A DNA stretch of 64,000 bases from Paraburkholderia phytofirmans PsJN (GCF_000020125.1 NC_010681.1:186001-250000), one strand, 5' to 3'; counted from the stretch's first letter, positions 9,395 through 19,381 are shown. Notes: a model not told the origin generated them from the letters alone. Made by a program: numbers and translations.

Positions 9395-9815
9395 AAATCC
9401 TCCTTCGTGTTGGTCGGGTTGGACAAAAGTCTGTCTGGAGGATGGAAACAATATTGACCACCGCGAGCGGCTGATGCGATGCGCAATTACCCTTAAGCGC
9501 ACGCATCGGTCTCGTTCTATGGGTAGAAGGGTGCTGTGCGAGAGGGGCCTGCAAACGGGAGAACCGTGCCCTCCCGGTTCCACTCCATGAACTGCTTCGG
9601 GGATGCCCGCCTTGCCATGGCGAAGCCGCCGGATGCTGTGCCTGACGTTGGCGGCGCGCAGCGGGCGCAGCGAAGCTCGATGCCGCAGACGCGTGCGATG
9701 AGGACGCTCGACAGGCATCTCAATGCTGATCTGGGGGCAACCGGGCACGCGTGCGGTCCGCCCCGCCAGACGAGGCGATCAGGCCGGACGGGACCGGCAT
9801 AGCCGCGGCGACAGA
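9395..9815. other. Intergenic region upstream of phaB, no supported gene
   Basis: Roughly 420 bp between the phaB start and the 3' end of the NRAMP remnant. Several short frames exist on both strands but none has family-like sequence or a good ribosome site. It must hold the phaB promoter; I could not pick a convincing -35/-10 pair. Confidence 0.4.
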
Positions 9816-10712
9816 TCAGAACGATGTTGCGAGCATGGCCAGCGCGATGACCAGCATGACGAGTGTTGCAAGCCAGCCCAGCGTCCGCAGCCGGCCCTGG
9901 ACGACGAAGCGGCCCATGATGTCTGCGCGGGAGGCGACCAGCATCATGACGATCATGATCGGCACGGCGACGACGCCGTTGAGCACCGCGCTCCAGTAGA
10001 GCGCCTTGATCGCGTTGATGGAAGTGAAATTGACGATCATGCCGATCAGCGTGGCGATGGCGATCGTCGCATAGAACGCTTTGGCTTCCTGAACCTTGCG
10101 GGTGAACCCGACCGGCCAGCTACGGGCTTCACCGATAGCATAGGCGGTTGAACCGGCCAGCACCGGTACGGAGAGCAGGCCCGTGCCGACGATGCCCGTG
10201 GTAAAGAAGATGGCTGCGAAGGAGCCTGCAATGGGGCGTAGCGCCAGCGCCGCCTGCGCAGAGGTCTGGATATCCGTGATGCCGTCGACGTTGAGCGTAG
10301 CAGCGGTAGTGGCGAGAATCGCCAGAGCCACCAGATTGGACAGCCCCATTCCCGCCACCGTGTCGATTTCGATCCGATGCAGGGCGCCCGATCCCTGTTG
10401 TGGAGCATCGAAGAGATCCCGGCGCTTCGGATGAACGTGCATGTCCTCCACTTCCTCCTCGGACTGCCAGAAGAACAGATAAGGGCTGATGGTGGTACCG
10501 AACACGGCGACCACCGCGGTCAGGTAGCCCGCGTTCCAGTGCAGATCGGGAATGACGAGCCGGGTCGCGAGGCGCATCCAGTCAAGATGGACCACTGCCA
10601 GTACGGCGAAATATGCGAAGAGCGATAACGTGAACCACTTCAGCACCGCGACATAGCGGGTGTATTGCAGCAGCAGTTGCATGCACACGCAGATCACGGA
10701 GAAGAGCAGCAC
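9816..10712 (-). pseudogene. NRAMP-family divalent metal transporter, 5'-truncated
   Basis: 298 residues from a GTG at 10712, matching the middle and C-terminal two thirds of an NRAMP/MntH-like carrier: YTRYVAVLKWFTLSLFAY, TTISPYLFFWQSEEEVED, and several hydrophobic helices ending LGWLATLVMLVIALAML. Family members are usually about 400-440 residues. The N-terminal helices, including the metal-binding D-P-G-N region, are missing. Reading upstream, the frame ends at a stop around 10745 after only about ten more codons. The truncation lies about 115 bp from the IS66 end at 10861, so an insertion-related deletion is plausible. Probably non-functional. Confidence 0.75.
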
Positions 10713-10860
10713 GTACCCCTCAGACGTATTTGCCAGGAATTGTTAAAGGCACCGGCATTTCCGGCAGACTCAAGCTGTTTTGGTATATGTTCGCGACATT
10801 CAGCCCACAGACTACGTCGAGGAGTAACTGGGGGACCCGGATCCGATTCCAATTTGCACG

Positions 10861-11090
10861 GTAAGCGCTCATTAGACGACGTGGCTTGCGCGCGGCGCCG
10901 GGGTGTGCGTCAGTCTGTTGAGGCGGCGACCCGCCACGGCAACAAGGCCTCATAGTCGTCGGCGCTGTGTGCAAGCGGGAGTGCCTTGAACAGCGCGACG
11001 AGATAGCCGTACGGTTCGACGCTGTTTGCCTTACACGTTTCGATCAGCGAATACAGGTTGGCGGCGGCATTCGCGCCAGCGACACAGTTG
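10861..11090 (-). mobile_element. IS66-family right-end remnant (TnpC C-terminus), leftward
   Basis: Minus-strand translation gives the conserved C-terminal element of an IS66 TnpC transposase: VAGANAAANLYSLIETCKA, VEPYGYLVALFKALPLA, then DDYEALLPWR, ending near 10910. The outer end begins GTAAGCGCTC at 10861, the GTAAGCG start typical of IS66 terminal inverted repeats. Everything upstream of the ANLYSLIET segment is missing and joins a second, oppositely oriented IS66 remnant around 11080-11095. Confidence 0.75.
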
Positions 11091-11396
11091 GCGGCGCAAA
11101 AGCCAGTGCCACGATCTACAGCCTCGTGCTGACGTGCCGTGCCTGCGACGTCGAGCCGTATGACTATCTCCTGCACGTGCTCACCGAGTTGCCGTAGCGC
11201 GTGCCCGACGCCGACGTCACGGATCTGCTGCCATTCAATTACGCCCGCTTGCAGCAGGCCAAAGCAAAAACTCCCTGACTGACTTCCACCCTATCCACGC
11301 GGACGCCGCCGCTCGATTCCGAGCGCCGCGACGCGACTACGCTCGACCTTCAAAGGCGCGCAAGCTGCCACGCCGTGTGCTGGAATCGTCGCTTAC
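11079..11396 (+). mobile_element. Second IS66-family right-end remnant (TnpC C-terminus), rightward
   Basis: The plus-strand translation reads GAKASATIYSLVLTCRACD, VEPYDYLLHVLTELP, a stop (TAG at about 11196-11198), then RVPDADVTDLLPFNYARLQQ up to the natural stop near 11278. This is the C-terminal element of a different IS66 TnpC. The outer end CGCTTAC at 11390-11396 is an inverted match to the GTAAGCG at 10861. Bases flanking the two ends (TTTGCACG and GGATAACC) are not a target duplication, so the two ends did not enter as one simple transposition. Confidence 0.7.
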
Positions 11397-12083
11397 GGAT
11401 AACCCGTATCGCTGAAGTCCTGAAAGCGTAGCACCGGCCGCCGCGCATGCGCGAGGAACAGCGCCAGCCGCGGGAGTCGCCGCCTGGTGGCCGCAATGGC
11501 GTCCGGAACGCGGATGTAGGCGGTTTCTCCCGAGATCCGCCGACTGCTCAATATCTCCGCGTGCACAAGAAGGCCAGCTCCAGTTTAGGTATCGTCAGGT
11601 GACAGGGGATAGTCAGATCTTGTTTGGCGATATCCGATCATTATCGGCAGGGTTCAGTTTTTCAGCCTACTTCCGTTAATATGCAATGCATGGATTTAAA
11701 TGGTTTGGCCGGAAAGCACGCAGGAAGTGGAGCTGGAAAAGGATCACGAGGCGATGGTGCGTCCCGGGTATCGACGGACGTTAAATGCCCGATTATTTTT
11801 GAAGTGCTGACTATCGGTTGGTGCCCGAATACAGGATTTTCTGAAGGGAAGTCAAAAAGCATAGATTCCTGGCAAGACTTGTGAAGAAGCATGGTCAATC
11901 CGCGCGCAATAACGTTTGACACATGGAACGTGGGCTGGCGATCACGATACGGACAACGATCTGTTCGTGACCCGTCGGCATGGATGATGGCGCGAACCAG
12001 TCATACCTCTGTCCGTCGTGTGCGGGTTGATTACGCGGCGTGCAGGAGCCAACTGGCGGTGCGGGGTACGGGGATATATCGTC
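11397..12083. other. Region without a supported gene between IS66 remnants and the MHYT gene
   Basis: About 690 bp. On the minus strand, roughly 11395-11590, a short open stretch (AEILSSRRISGETAYIRVPD ... RFQDFSDTGYP) has protein-like composition and may be the tail of a lost gene. It stops right at the IS66 end and has no credible start. The rest, including several 60-90-residue frames, shows nothing I recognise. The promoter for the signalling gene at 12084 should be in the right part. Confidence 0.4.
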
Positions 12084-14225
12084 GTGGTAACAGTGCTGGG
12101 ATGCATTACTGAGAAGCACAACGTCTGGCTGGTACTCGTGGCCGGGTTACTGTGCGCCGTGGGTTCCTGGGTGACCGCCCGGCTGTTCCAGCGCACGGTG
12201 GGCACCGCCGGCATGCAGAAGCTGGGCTGGCATGTCCTGACGGCGATTTCGGCCGGCGTCGCCATCTGGTGCACCCACTTCGTCGCGATGCTGGGTTTCG
12301 ACGCGGGCGTGCCAGTCAGTTTCGATCCTTTTTTGACGGTCCTGTCCCTGCTGATCGCGGTAGGCGGCAGTACCTTTGGCTTCGCGCTCGCCGGCAGCCG
12401 GGTGACCCGGTTCGCGCCCGCACTGGGCGGCGCGATCGTTGGCGTGGCGATCGCCCTGATGCACTACACCGGCATGATGGCCTGGCGGATCGAAGGCATC
12501 ATTTCGTGGGACGTGCCGTATCTGGTCGCATCAGTCGCATGTTCCGTGGTGTTCGCGGCGGCGGCGCTGGTTTGCGCCATGCGGGCCGGGCCGCATGCGG
12601 TCAACCTCATGGCCGTGACGCTCTCGCTCGCCATCCTCACGTTGCATTTCACCGGCATGACAGCGCTGCGCATCACGCCGCTGGTTGTCCCAGGGGCATT
12701 CTCCGACCTGGCGGCACTACACACACTTGCGCTGGCGATTGCCGGCCTGTCGCTGGTCATCGTCTGCACCGGGCTCGTGAGCTATCTGATCGACAGCGAT
12801 GTGCGGGCCGAATCACTCGAGCATCTGCGCAGGATGGCACTGAGTGACCTGCTGACGGGGCTGCCGAACCGGGGCAGTTTCAACGAGCGCCTGGATCTTG
12901 AAATTGTGCTGGCGCGCGAGGCAGGCACGAGACTGGCACTCATCGGCATTGACCTGAACCGGTTCAAGGAAGTCAACGACCTGCGCGGCCATCACGCCGG
13001 CGACGAAGTGCTGCGCATCCTCGCGCGGCGCATGACGGGCCTGCTGCGCGAAAACGAATTTGTCGCGCGTATCGGCGGAGATGAATTCGCCGCGATCTGC
13101 CGGATGACGGGGGAGGTGACGGCCGAGGCCGGGCTGGAGGATTTTCTGGGCCGCCTCGAAGCAGCCCTGTACAAGCCCGTCAGGCTCGATGAATACGAAG
13201 TCGTCACGGGAGGGAGTTTCGGCGTGGCGATCTATCCCGACGATGCGACCAGCAAGCCGGTTCTCATCAACAACGCAGACCTGGCGATGTATCGCGCAAA
13301 GACCAGTATGACGCGGTCCGTCTGCTTTTACGAGCCGGCGATGGACGAAATGGTGCGGGCGCGGCGCAACCTCGCCTCGGATTTGCGCGGCGCGCTGGCA
13401 GCCACCCAGCTCAGCATCCACTACCAGGTGCAAACGTCGCTGGTGACGGGCGAAACGCGGGGTTACGAGGCGTTGCTGCGCTGGCGGCATCCGGTACAGG
13501 GACCGATTCCACCCGCGACGTTCATTCCGCTTGCCGAGGAGAACGGTCTTATCCTCGAGATCGGGGAATGGGTGCTGCGTCAGGCCTGTGCGATGGCCAT
13601 CTCCTGGGACCCGCCATATCCGGTTGCGGTCAACGTATCGGCCGTCCAGTTCGCGCATGCGAACCTGACGCAGCTCGTCGCCGGCGTGCTGGGCGAAACC
13701 GGTCTGCCAGCGCAACGCCTGCAGCTGGAACTGACCGAATCGACCATCTTCGCGGACCGCGGCCGCTCGCTGCGCACGCTGCGGCAACTCAAGGAACTGG
13801 GTGTGAGCATCGCGCTGGACGATTTCGGTACCGGCTATTCGTCGCTCGACACGCTGCGCTCATTTCCCTTCGACCGGATCAAGCTCGACCAGTCGTTCTT
13901 CAGCGAGGCGGAAGCCAGTCCCCAGGACCGGGCCATCATCCGGGCCGTGCTGGCGCTGGGCAAAAGCCTGGGCATCCCCGTACTGGCAGAAGGGATCGAG
14001 ACGCAAAGCCAGCTCGCGCTGTTGACCGAGGAAGGTTGCGACGAAGCGCAGGGCTTCCTGTTCGGCCGCCCGGCTGCGCTGGCGGAGATCGTCGGCACTG
14101 GCCGCATCAGGCTTGTCGATACGCGTGTCGCCCATTCGGTGCCTGGGAAAGGGGACGCAGAGGGTATCGACAACGGGAAGAGTCCGGGAGCCGAACACGG
14201 GCAGACACTGGACAGCACGACGTAA
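12084..14225 (+). CDS. MHYT-GGDEF-EAL membrane c-di-GMP sensor protein
   Basis: About 713 residues. The N-terminal integral-membrane MHYT sensor has seven hydrophobic segments with motif copies WCTHFVAML, LMHYTGMMAW and LHFTGMTAL, proposed to bind a metal and sense a diatomic gas. The GGDEF domain is intact (RIGGDEFA at about residue 330) but the upstream inhibitory site reads RENE rather than RxxD, so product inhibition is doubtful. The EAL domain is intact (YEALLRWRHP near 460, LTEST, DDFGTGYSS near 578, AEGIET). It could both make and hydrolyse c-di-GMP. GTG 12084 is chosen because MHYT proteins usually begin just before LGCIT; GTG 12018 and GTG 12093 are alternatives. Confidence 0.92.
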   Translation: MVTVLGCITEKHNVWLVLVAGLLCAVGSWVTARLFQRTVGTAGMQKLGWHVLTAISAGVAIWCTHFVAMLGFDAGVPVSFDPFLTVLSLLIAVGGSTFGFALAGSRVTRFAPALGGAIVGVAIALMHYTGMMAWRIEGIISWDVPYLVASVACSVVFAAAALVCAMRAGPHAVNLMAVTLSLAILTLHFTGMTALRITPLVVPGAFSDLAALHTLALAIAGLSLVIVCTGLVSYLIDSDVRAESLEHLRRMALSDLLTGLPNRGSFNERLDLEIVLAREAGTRLALIGIDLNRFKEVNDLRGHHAGDEVLRILARRMTGLLRENEFVARIGGDEFAAICRMTGEVTAEAGLEDFLGRLEAALYKPVRLDEYEVVTGGSFGVAIYPDDATSKPVLINNADLAMYRAKTSMTRSVCFYEPAMDEMVRARRNLASDLRGALAATQLSIHYQVQTSLVTGETRGYEALLRWRHPVQGPIPPATFIPLAEENGLILEIGEWVLRQACAMAISWDPPYPVAVNVSAVQFAHANLTQLVAGVLGETGLPAQRLQLELTESTIFADRGRSLRTLRQLKELGVSIALDDFGTGYSSLDTLRSFPFDRIKLDQSFFSEAEASPQDRAIIRAVLALGKSLGIPVLAEGIETQSQLALLTEEGCDEAQGFLFGRPAALAEIVGTGRIRLVDTRVAHSVPGKGDAEGIDNGKSPGAEHGQTLDSTT

Positions 14226-14364
14226 AGAAATGACCCTGATGCAATTACGGATCGCGACACCAGAAGAACCGCCGGGACGAAGTCCTGGATAGCAGCATTA
14301 CACCAGGGAGGACAATGGCGCCGCGTTTTTCCCCGTTATCCAACCCCTTTCGCGCGAAAAATCG

Positions 14365-16338
14365 ATGATCAATCATCCGGCCGTTCGTACGGAGAGCAGG
14401 ACCCTGTTAGCTCAGGCTCGCGACGTCACTCTGCCAGAGACGGTCGAACGGCATCTGGCCGCGCGCGGCCTTTTGCCTGTCCGTTCGCTGGAGCAACTAC
14501 CGCAGCCGCCGTGCGAAGCCGACGTGCTGCTCACGCCCTCGTCCTGGATGAGAGAACTGGCGGCGCCACAACGTGAGCGGCTTTCGGCGTATGGCCGCGC
14601 GGTCGGCGCCTGGATCGCGCTCACCGATACACCGGTTGCCTTCGATGAAAGCCTCAACCTGCTCGACCTGGGTGTCGACCACTTCCTCCCTGTACCGACG
14701 TTGGAGGATCAGTGGGGGGCACTCATTGACGGCTTGCGTTCGAGGATGCCGCTCCGCCGCGCGGGTCCGCGCGCTGCTCCGATGCCCTGCGAGACCCTGG
14801 GCGAAGGCGAGGCGCGTTTTCGCTTCTTTCTCGATAACGTCGAGGAAGGCGTCGTGGTGTGTGCCGACGGGATCATCGTCGACGTAAGCGACCGCTGGCT
14901 CGAACTGTTTCGCTGCCGGCGCGAAGAAGCCATCGGCCACCCGGTGCTCGATTACACCAGCCCGAGGGTCGTTCCCATGGCCCGGCAACTGATCGAGGAA
15001 CGTTGGGCCGAAACCTATGAATCGGAAATGCTGCGCAGGGACGGCACCACCTTCCCGGCCATCGTTCGCGGGCGCGACCAGAGGTTCGGCGGGCGCGAAC
15101 TGCGGCTGACCACCATCCTCGACATCACGCGACAGAAGGAATCCGAACAGGCCCTGAAGCTGGCCAAGGCCGAGGCCGAACGGGCCTGTCATGCGAAGTC
15201 CGAGTTCCTCTCCAGCATGAGCCATGAACTGCGCACCCCGCTTAATGCCATCCTGGGGTTCGCGCAGATACTGGAGATGGATGACGGGTTGAGCACGGAC
15301 CAGCTCGACAGCATCGCAGAAATCCTCAAGGCGGGGCACCATCTGCTGGGCCTCATCAATGAAGTGCTCGATCTGGCCAGCATCGAGTCCGGCAAAACGA
15401 CCCTCTCGCTGGAGACGGTGGATGTGTCGACGCTCATCCGGGACTGCGCACAGCTCGTGCAGCCGCTGGCGACGAGCCGGGAGATCGACCTGCACCTGGA
15501 GATACCCGAACGTGCTGCCGCATGTGCCGACAACCAGCGCCTGAAGCAGATCGTGCTGAACCTGTTGTCCAATGGCATCAAGTACAACCATCCCTCGGGC
15601 GAGGTCCGCGTCATAGTCGAGCCCGATGGCTCGCGGCTGCGCATCGCCGTTGCCGACACCGGGGCGGGCATTTGCGCCGAACGCCTGGGCGAACTGTTCC
15701 AGCCTTTCAGCCGGCTGGGCGCAGACCACGCTTCGGTCGAAGGGACCGGCATCGGCCTCGTTATCACCCGCAAACTGACCGAAGCGATGGGCGGACGGAT
15801 CGGTGTTGAAAGCGAGCCCGGCAAAGGCAGCCGCTTCTGGGTGGAACTACCTCTGGCACAGCTGTCGTCGCAACCGGCGCCGCTGTCCCTGCTGGCCAAT
15901 GATTCCGGTGTTGCGCCAGTGACGGCAAGGCAGGGTGAGCATTACATCCTGTACATCGATGACAACCCGGTCAATCTCAAACTGGTCACCCAGATTCTGG
16001 ACAAGCTACGCCACATCCGTCTGGTCACCATGTACGCGCCCGAGATGGGCATCGAGTTCGCGCTTTCGCATCAACCTGACCTGATCCTGCTGGACATCAA
16101 CCTGCCCGACATGGACGGCTACCAGGTGCTGGAGGTATTCAAGTCACACCTCCAGCTGCGGCATGTGCCCGTGATCGCGGTGTCGGCCAACGCCATGCCC
16201 CGCGACATCGAACGGGGCATCGCCGCAGGCTTCGCCGATTACCTGACCAAGCCTCTCGACATCGGGCGTTTCCTCGCCAGCATTGATGCCCATCTGCCGG
16301 GCGTGATGGAGAAACGCAGCAATGACGCTCAAACATGA
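14365..16338 (+). CDS. Hybrid histidine kinase: PAS, HisKA, HATPase, receiver
   Basis: 657 residues. Residues about 1-130 resemble a degenerate receiver-like domain (LLDLGVDHFLPVPTLEDQW) without clear phospho-acceptor. A PAS domain follows (FRFFLDNVEEGVVVCADGII ... LRLTTILDITRQKE), then HisKA with the phospho-His in SMSHELRTPLNAILGF (about 286), an ATPase domain (N-box NLLSNGIKYN, ADTGAGI, GTGIGLVI), and a C-terminal receiver (YIDDNPVNL, Asp in LLLDINLPDMDGY about 575). No membrane segment, so cytoplasmic. It overlaps the next gene by 17 bp. The receiver and the HD-GYP partner suggest a phosphorelay into c-di-GMP turnover. Confidence 0.92.
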   Translation: MINHPAVRTESRTLLAQARDVTLPETVERHLAARGLLPVRSLEQLPQPPCEADVLLTPSSWMRELAAPQRERLSAYGRAVGAWIALTDTPVAFDESLNLLDLGVDHFLPVPTLEDQWGALIDGLRSRMPLRRAGPRAAPMPCETLGEGEARFRFFLDNVEEGVVVCADGIIVDVSDRWLELFRCRREEAIGHPVLDYTSPRVVPMARQLIEERWAETYESEMLRRDGTTFPAIVRGRDQRFGGRELRLTTILDITRQKESEQALKLAKAEAERACHAKSEFLSSMSHELRTPLNAILGFAQILEMDDGLSTDQLDSIAEILKAGHHLLGLINEVLDLASIESGKTTLSLETVDVSTLIRDCAQLVQPLATSREIDLHLEIPERAAACADNQRLKQIVLNLLSNGIKYNHPSGEVRVIVEPDGSRLRIAVADTGAGICAERLGELFQPFSRLGADHASVEGTGIGLVITRKLTEAMGGRIGVESEPGKGSRFWVELPLAQLSSQPAPLSLLANDSGVAPVTARQGEHYILYIDDNPVNLKLVTQILDKLRHIRLVTMYAPEMGIEFALSHQPDLILLDINLPDMDGYQVLEVFKSHLQLRHVPVIAVSANAMPRDIERGIAAGFADYLTKPLDIGRFLASIDAHLPGVMEKRSNDAQT

Positions 16339-17386
16339 TGACGCGCACATTCTTGTCGTTGACGACGAGCCAGCCAATCTCAAGCTGCTGGAAAAGCTGC
16401 TCGGCAGCGAGGGCTATTTTCGTCTGACCTGTGTGCAGGACCCACGCCAGGTTTTGCGTGCCTATCAGGAAATTCGCCCCGACCTGATCCTGCTGGATAT
16501 CAACATGCCGCATCTCGACGGCTATCAGGTCATGGCCCAGCTCAAGGCATTGGACGACCCGCTGCTGCCGCCCATCGTCGTGCTGACGGCGGAGCACGGC
16601 CGCGAAAGGCTGCTCAAGGCGCTGGCGGCGGGGGCGCGGGATTTCGTCGGCAAACCGTTCGACCGCAGCGAGCTCCTGATGCGCGTGCGCAATCTGCTCG
16701 ACGCCCACCTTGCCCACCGCCTGATGCACGAGCATAACGACGTGCTCGAAAAGCGGGTTCAGGCCCGCACCCGCGAACTGCTCGAAACCCGGCTGCAGAT
16801 GGTGCGCCGTCTCGGCCGCGCCGCCGAGTACCGGGATAACGAGACCGGCCGCCATATCCTGCGCATGAGCCATACTGCCGCGCTGCTGGCCCGCCATCTC
16901 GGCTGGAGCGAAGCCGACGTCGAATTGATGCTGCACGCCAGCCCGATGCATGATATCGGCAAGATCGGCATTCCTGACGCGGTCCTGCTCAAGCCCGGAA
17001 AACTGGACGCCGGGGAGTGGAAGATCATGCAGCAGCATCCGGCCATCGGAGCCGAACTGCTGGGCGGCGACGACTCGGCGTTGATGACCATGGCGCGTCA
17101 GATCGCTCTGGCGCACCATGAGAAATGGGATGGCAGCGGCTATCCCCAGGGTCTCGCGGGCGAGGCCATTCCGCAGGCCGCACGCATCGTGGGCGTGGCC
17201 GACGTGTTCGATGCGCTCGTTTCGGCTCGCCCGTACAAGCCGGCGTGGCCGCGCGACGAAGCCGTTGCCTACATTCGCGACCATTCGGGCAGTCATTTCG
17301 ACCCGACCGTGGTCGAGGTGTTCATGAAGGCGCTGGACGATATTCTGGCCATCCAGGAAAGCTATTCCGATTCCGTTGCCCCGTGA
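16322..17386 (+). CDS. Response regulator with HD-GYP c-di-GMP phosphodiesterase domain
   Basis: 354 residues. The receiver domain (residues 7-125) has the acidic pocket VVDDEP, phospho-Asp in LILLDINMPHLDGY near 57 and the Lys in GKPFD. The HD-GYP domain (about 160-345) has HASPMHDIGKIGIPD and HHEKWDGSGYPQGL, both signature motifs intact. It resembles RpfG-type regulators that hydrolyse c-di-GMP. The 17-bp overlap with the hybrid kinase gene implies coupled translation and a cognate pair. Together with the MHYT-GGDEF-EAL gene this makes a compact c-di-GMP block. Confidence 0.93.
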   Translation: MTLKHDDAHILVVDDEPANLKLLEKLLGSEGYFRLTCVQDPRQVLRAYQEIRPDLILLDINMPHLDGYQVMAQLKALDDPLLPPIVVLTAEHGRERLLKALAAGARDFVGKPFDRSELLMRVRNLLDAHLAHRLMHEHNDVLEKRVQARTRELLETRLQMVRRLGRAAEYRDNETGRHILRMSHTAALLARHLGWSEADVELMLHASPMHDIGKIGIPDAVLLKPGKLDAGEWKIMQQHPAIGAELLGGDDSALMTMARQIALAHHEKWDGSGYPQGLAGEAIPQAARIVGVADVFDALVSARPYKPAWPRDEAVAYIRDHSGSHFDPTVVEVFMKALDDILAIQESYSDSVAP

Positions 17387-17737
17387 CAGGGCTGCAATCA
17401 GGCGCGGGCACTGGCAACCCGCGGCCAATGCCCCCGACAGGCGTGCGCGTCCGGTGAAACGTTAAAGATTGTCAAGACAGGACCCCGGGCATCAACCGGA
17501 GACCGTTCGCTGCCGATAGACCGGTACGCGTTGCTTCGTCTGCCGGACGGGCAAATCCTGACACGTAACAATTCTCATGGTTTGATCATGGACTTCGGTC
17601 TGCCGCGCACTGCAAACCCTTTAACCCGGCCCGCCCCCGGCTGGCTGACGCCGACGATCCGCTCCGTGGAAATTCGGATTAGAAGTCGCTACACAATCCA
17701 TCCTTACCTGCGAAGGCGAGAAATTCCTAGAGGAATC
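17387..17737. other. Intergenic region, no supported gene
   Basis: About 350 bp after the HD-GYP gene. I see no coding stretch with family-like content, and no obvious GC hairpin plus T-run terminator. A GACGATCCGCTCCGTGG-type segment and an A+T-richer stretch around 17670-17740 precede the IS3 remnant. Confidence 0.4.
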
Positions 17738-18012
17738 ATGCGTCTGCCGAGAGCGGATTGAGCTGCCTCCCGTTTTCGTCCCAGCCGCAGTTAGAGTTGT
17801 GGGTTAAAGACTCCTGGGCTGGGTCATGCGTCCGAGCGAACTGCTCTCGCAACAGATAGCCGAGCGAGCTATAGGGCCGCTCGGTGTTGTACTCGATTCA
17901 CCACAATTCAATCAAGCTTCTGGCATGACGCATGGATACAAACCAGTGCTCGTTCAAGCATTCATCCGGGAAGCGCCCGCTGAGACACTCAATATAGCCG
18001 TTTTCCAATGGC
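17738..18012 (-). mobile_element. IS3-family OrfB C-terminal remnant
   Basis: Minus-strand translation from about 18012 gives PLENGYIECLSGRFPDE, CLNEHWFVSMRHARSLIELW, a stop, then IEYNTERPYSSLGYLLREQF. This is the C-terminal part of the DDE transposase of IS3-family (IS407-like) elements. The in-frame stop and the absence of the rest of orfB and of orfA show a decayed fragment. It lies downstream of the porin gene. Confidence 0.75.
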
Positions 18013-18110
18013 TTGCACGTCCAGATGGGCGACACAGCGAGGACCGGCCCATATAGCCTACCGTCACAATGCTGAAAGCTGGGTGCGCTTAGTTCAGCGA
18101 TTTGCTCGAA

Positions 18111-19295
18111 TTAGAACCGGTGAATCATGCCGACGACGCCCTCGAACAGAGAGTTGTATCCATTAAAGGATTGGGTAAAGCCAGAAGTCGAAGCAAGTTT
18201 GGTCCACTGACCGGTGAGATGATTGTAATTGACGCCGGAGTACAAATCTGTCCGCTTGGACAGATGGTAAAGAAGAATCGGGCCTGCCGTGACGCGCGTA
18301 CCTTCGCCATCTGCATGATGCAGGATGTCGACATAGGCGGCACCACGCAACTCTATGGACGGCGTGAACAGATAGGATGCGCCTACCGAGAACGAGTCAT
18401 TGCGATAATCAGCCGGATAGACGTGACTGAAGATGTATTGCGCGTAGATTTTGGCTTGGGCAAGCGCATAGGTCGCACCCACCATCGCAATCTTTTGAGA
18501 GCTGTCCGGAATGGCGATGCCGAAATAGGTATTGCCGTACTGCGTGCTAGCTGGCGTTGCTCCGCCAATGTTGTTGACCTGCTGATACACCGCGCCAATG
18601 TTCAAAGGACCAACGTCGTAGCTCAAACTGACGGCCGGCGAGGAATAGCGATGTATATCGCCCGCTACACCGCCAAACGTGTAGGCGCCACTTACCGTGA
18701 ACCCAAAAAGCTTGTCGGATGTGTATTGAACAGTGTTATCGAGACGCGCACCGCCCACTAGGCCGGCAGATTGAAATCCCCACGTTGCTGCGTAATTGGC
18801 GAACCCAAATACGTCATGCGCGGACCCCATCAGATAGGCGAGGGCGTATTGCCGACCGAAAGTTACCGTGCCCAATCCTTGGTGTGAAAACCCGACGAAT
18901 GCTTGTCGTCCGAACAGACGCTGCTGCCCTCCCGGCGTCGAGAACGCAAGTGCGCCCGTGTTCGCAACGAAACCAGATTCCAGCACAAATATCGCTTTGC
19001 TGCCGCCGCCCAAATCTTCGGTACCACGCAGCCCCCACCTGCTTCCAAGGAGCGCGCCGCCCGTACCCATGGTGATGTTATGGCCGCCGTCGCGTGTCTG
19101 ATGGTTGTCGTAGCGGATTGCCTCGTCGATGACCCCGTACAGAGTTACGGCTGACTGACTCCACGCGGCATGCGCATGCAAGCCGACAATGCCGACCATC
19201 GACAATCCTGCTAGTTTTCCGATACCTCTACGCCGGTACCCCGATGTAAGTGAACGCTCGGACTGAGCATGCGCTTTATTTGAATATATTTTCAC
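18111..19295 (-). CDS. Gram-negative porin (Burkholderia OpcP/Bcc type)
   Basis: 394 residues. After a long basic leader a signal peptide is visible (LAGLSMVGIVGLHAHAAWSQ), with cleavage expected before SAVTLYGVID, the standard start of mature proteobacterial porins. The body shows alternating beta-strand patterns, a GSRWGLRGTEDLGGGSKAIF motif and a FGRQAFVGFSHQGLGTVTFG motif of the porin_4 family. It ends in aromatic Phe (GMIHRF), as needed for outer-membrane insertion. It lies downstream and co-oriented with the MFS/AtuA cluster, about 140 bp from the MFS gene, and may supply outer-membrane uptake for the same substrate. Confidence 0.9.
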   Translation of the reverse strand: MKIYSNKAHAQSERSLTSGYRRRGIGKLAGLSMVGIVGLHAHAAWSQSAVTLYGVIDEAIRYDNHQTRDGGHNITMGTGGALLGSRWGLRGTEDLGGGSKAIFVLESGFVANTGALAFSTPGGQQRLFGRQAFVGFSHQGLGTVTFGRQYALAYLMGSAHDVFGFANYAATWGFQSAGLVGGARLDNTVQYTSDKLFGFTVSGAYTFGGVAGDIHRYSSPAVSLSYDVGPLNIGAVYQQVNNIGGATPASTQYGNTYFGIAIPDSSQKIAMVGATYALAQAKIYAQYIFSHVYPADYRNDSFSVGASYLFTPSIELRGAAYVDILHHADGEGTRVTAGPILLYHLSKRTDLYSGVNYNHLTGQWTKLASTSGFTQSFNGYNSLFEGVVGMIHRF

Positions 19296-19381
19296 GAAAA
19301 GTCTCCAATTTAATATCGTTGTACTAATTGATGTGAAGCGTTGAATATCTTATTGAGAGATAAGATTCCGGTGTTTTCAGG

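Noticed and set aside
9395..9748. Extension of the phaB frame upstream to 9748
   Set aside because: The added residues are not SDR-like, while ATG 9394 has a strong ribosome site and gives the standard PhaB length.
11624..11884. 86-codon plus-strand frame before the MHYT gene
   Set aside because: No ribosome site, no motif, and an equally long minus-strand frame over the same bases; not enough to call a gene.
12813..13787. 324-codon minus-strand frame
   Set aside because: Antisense to the GGDEF-EAL coding region; composition and lack of motifs mark it as a shadow.
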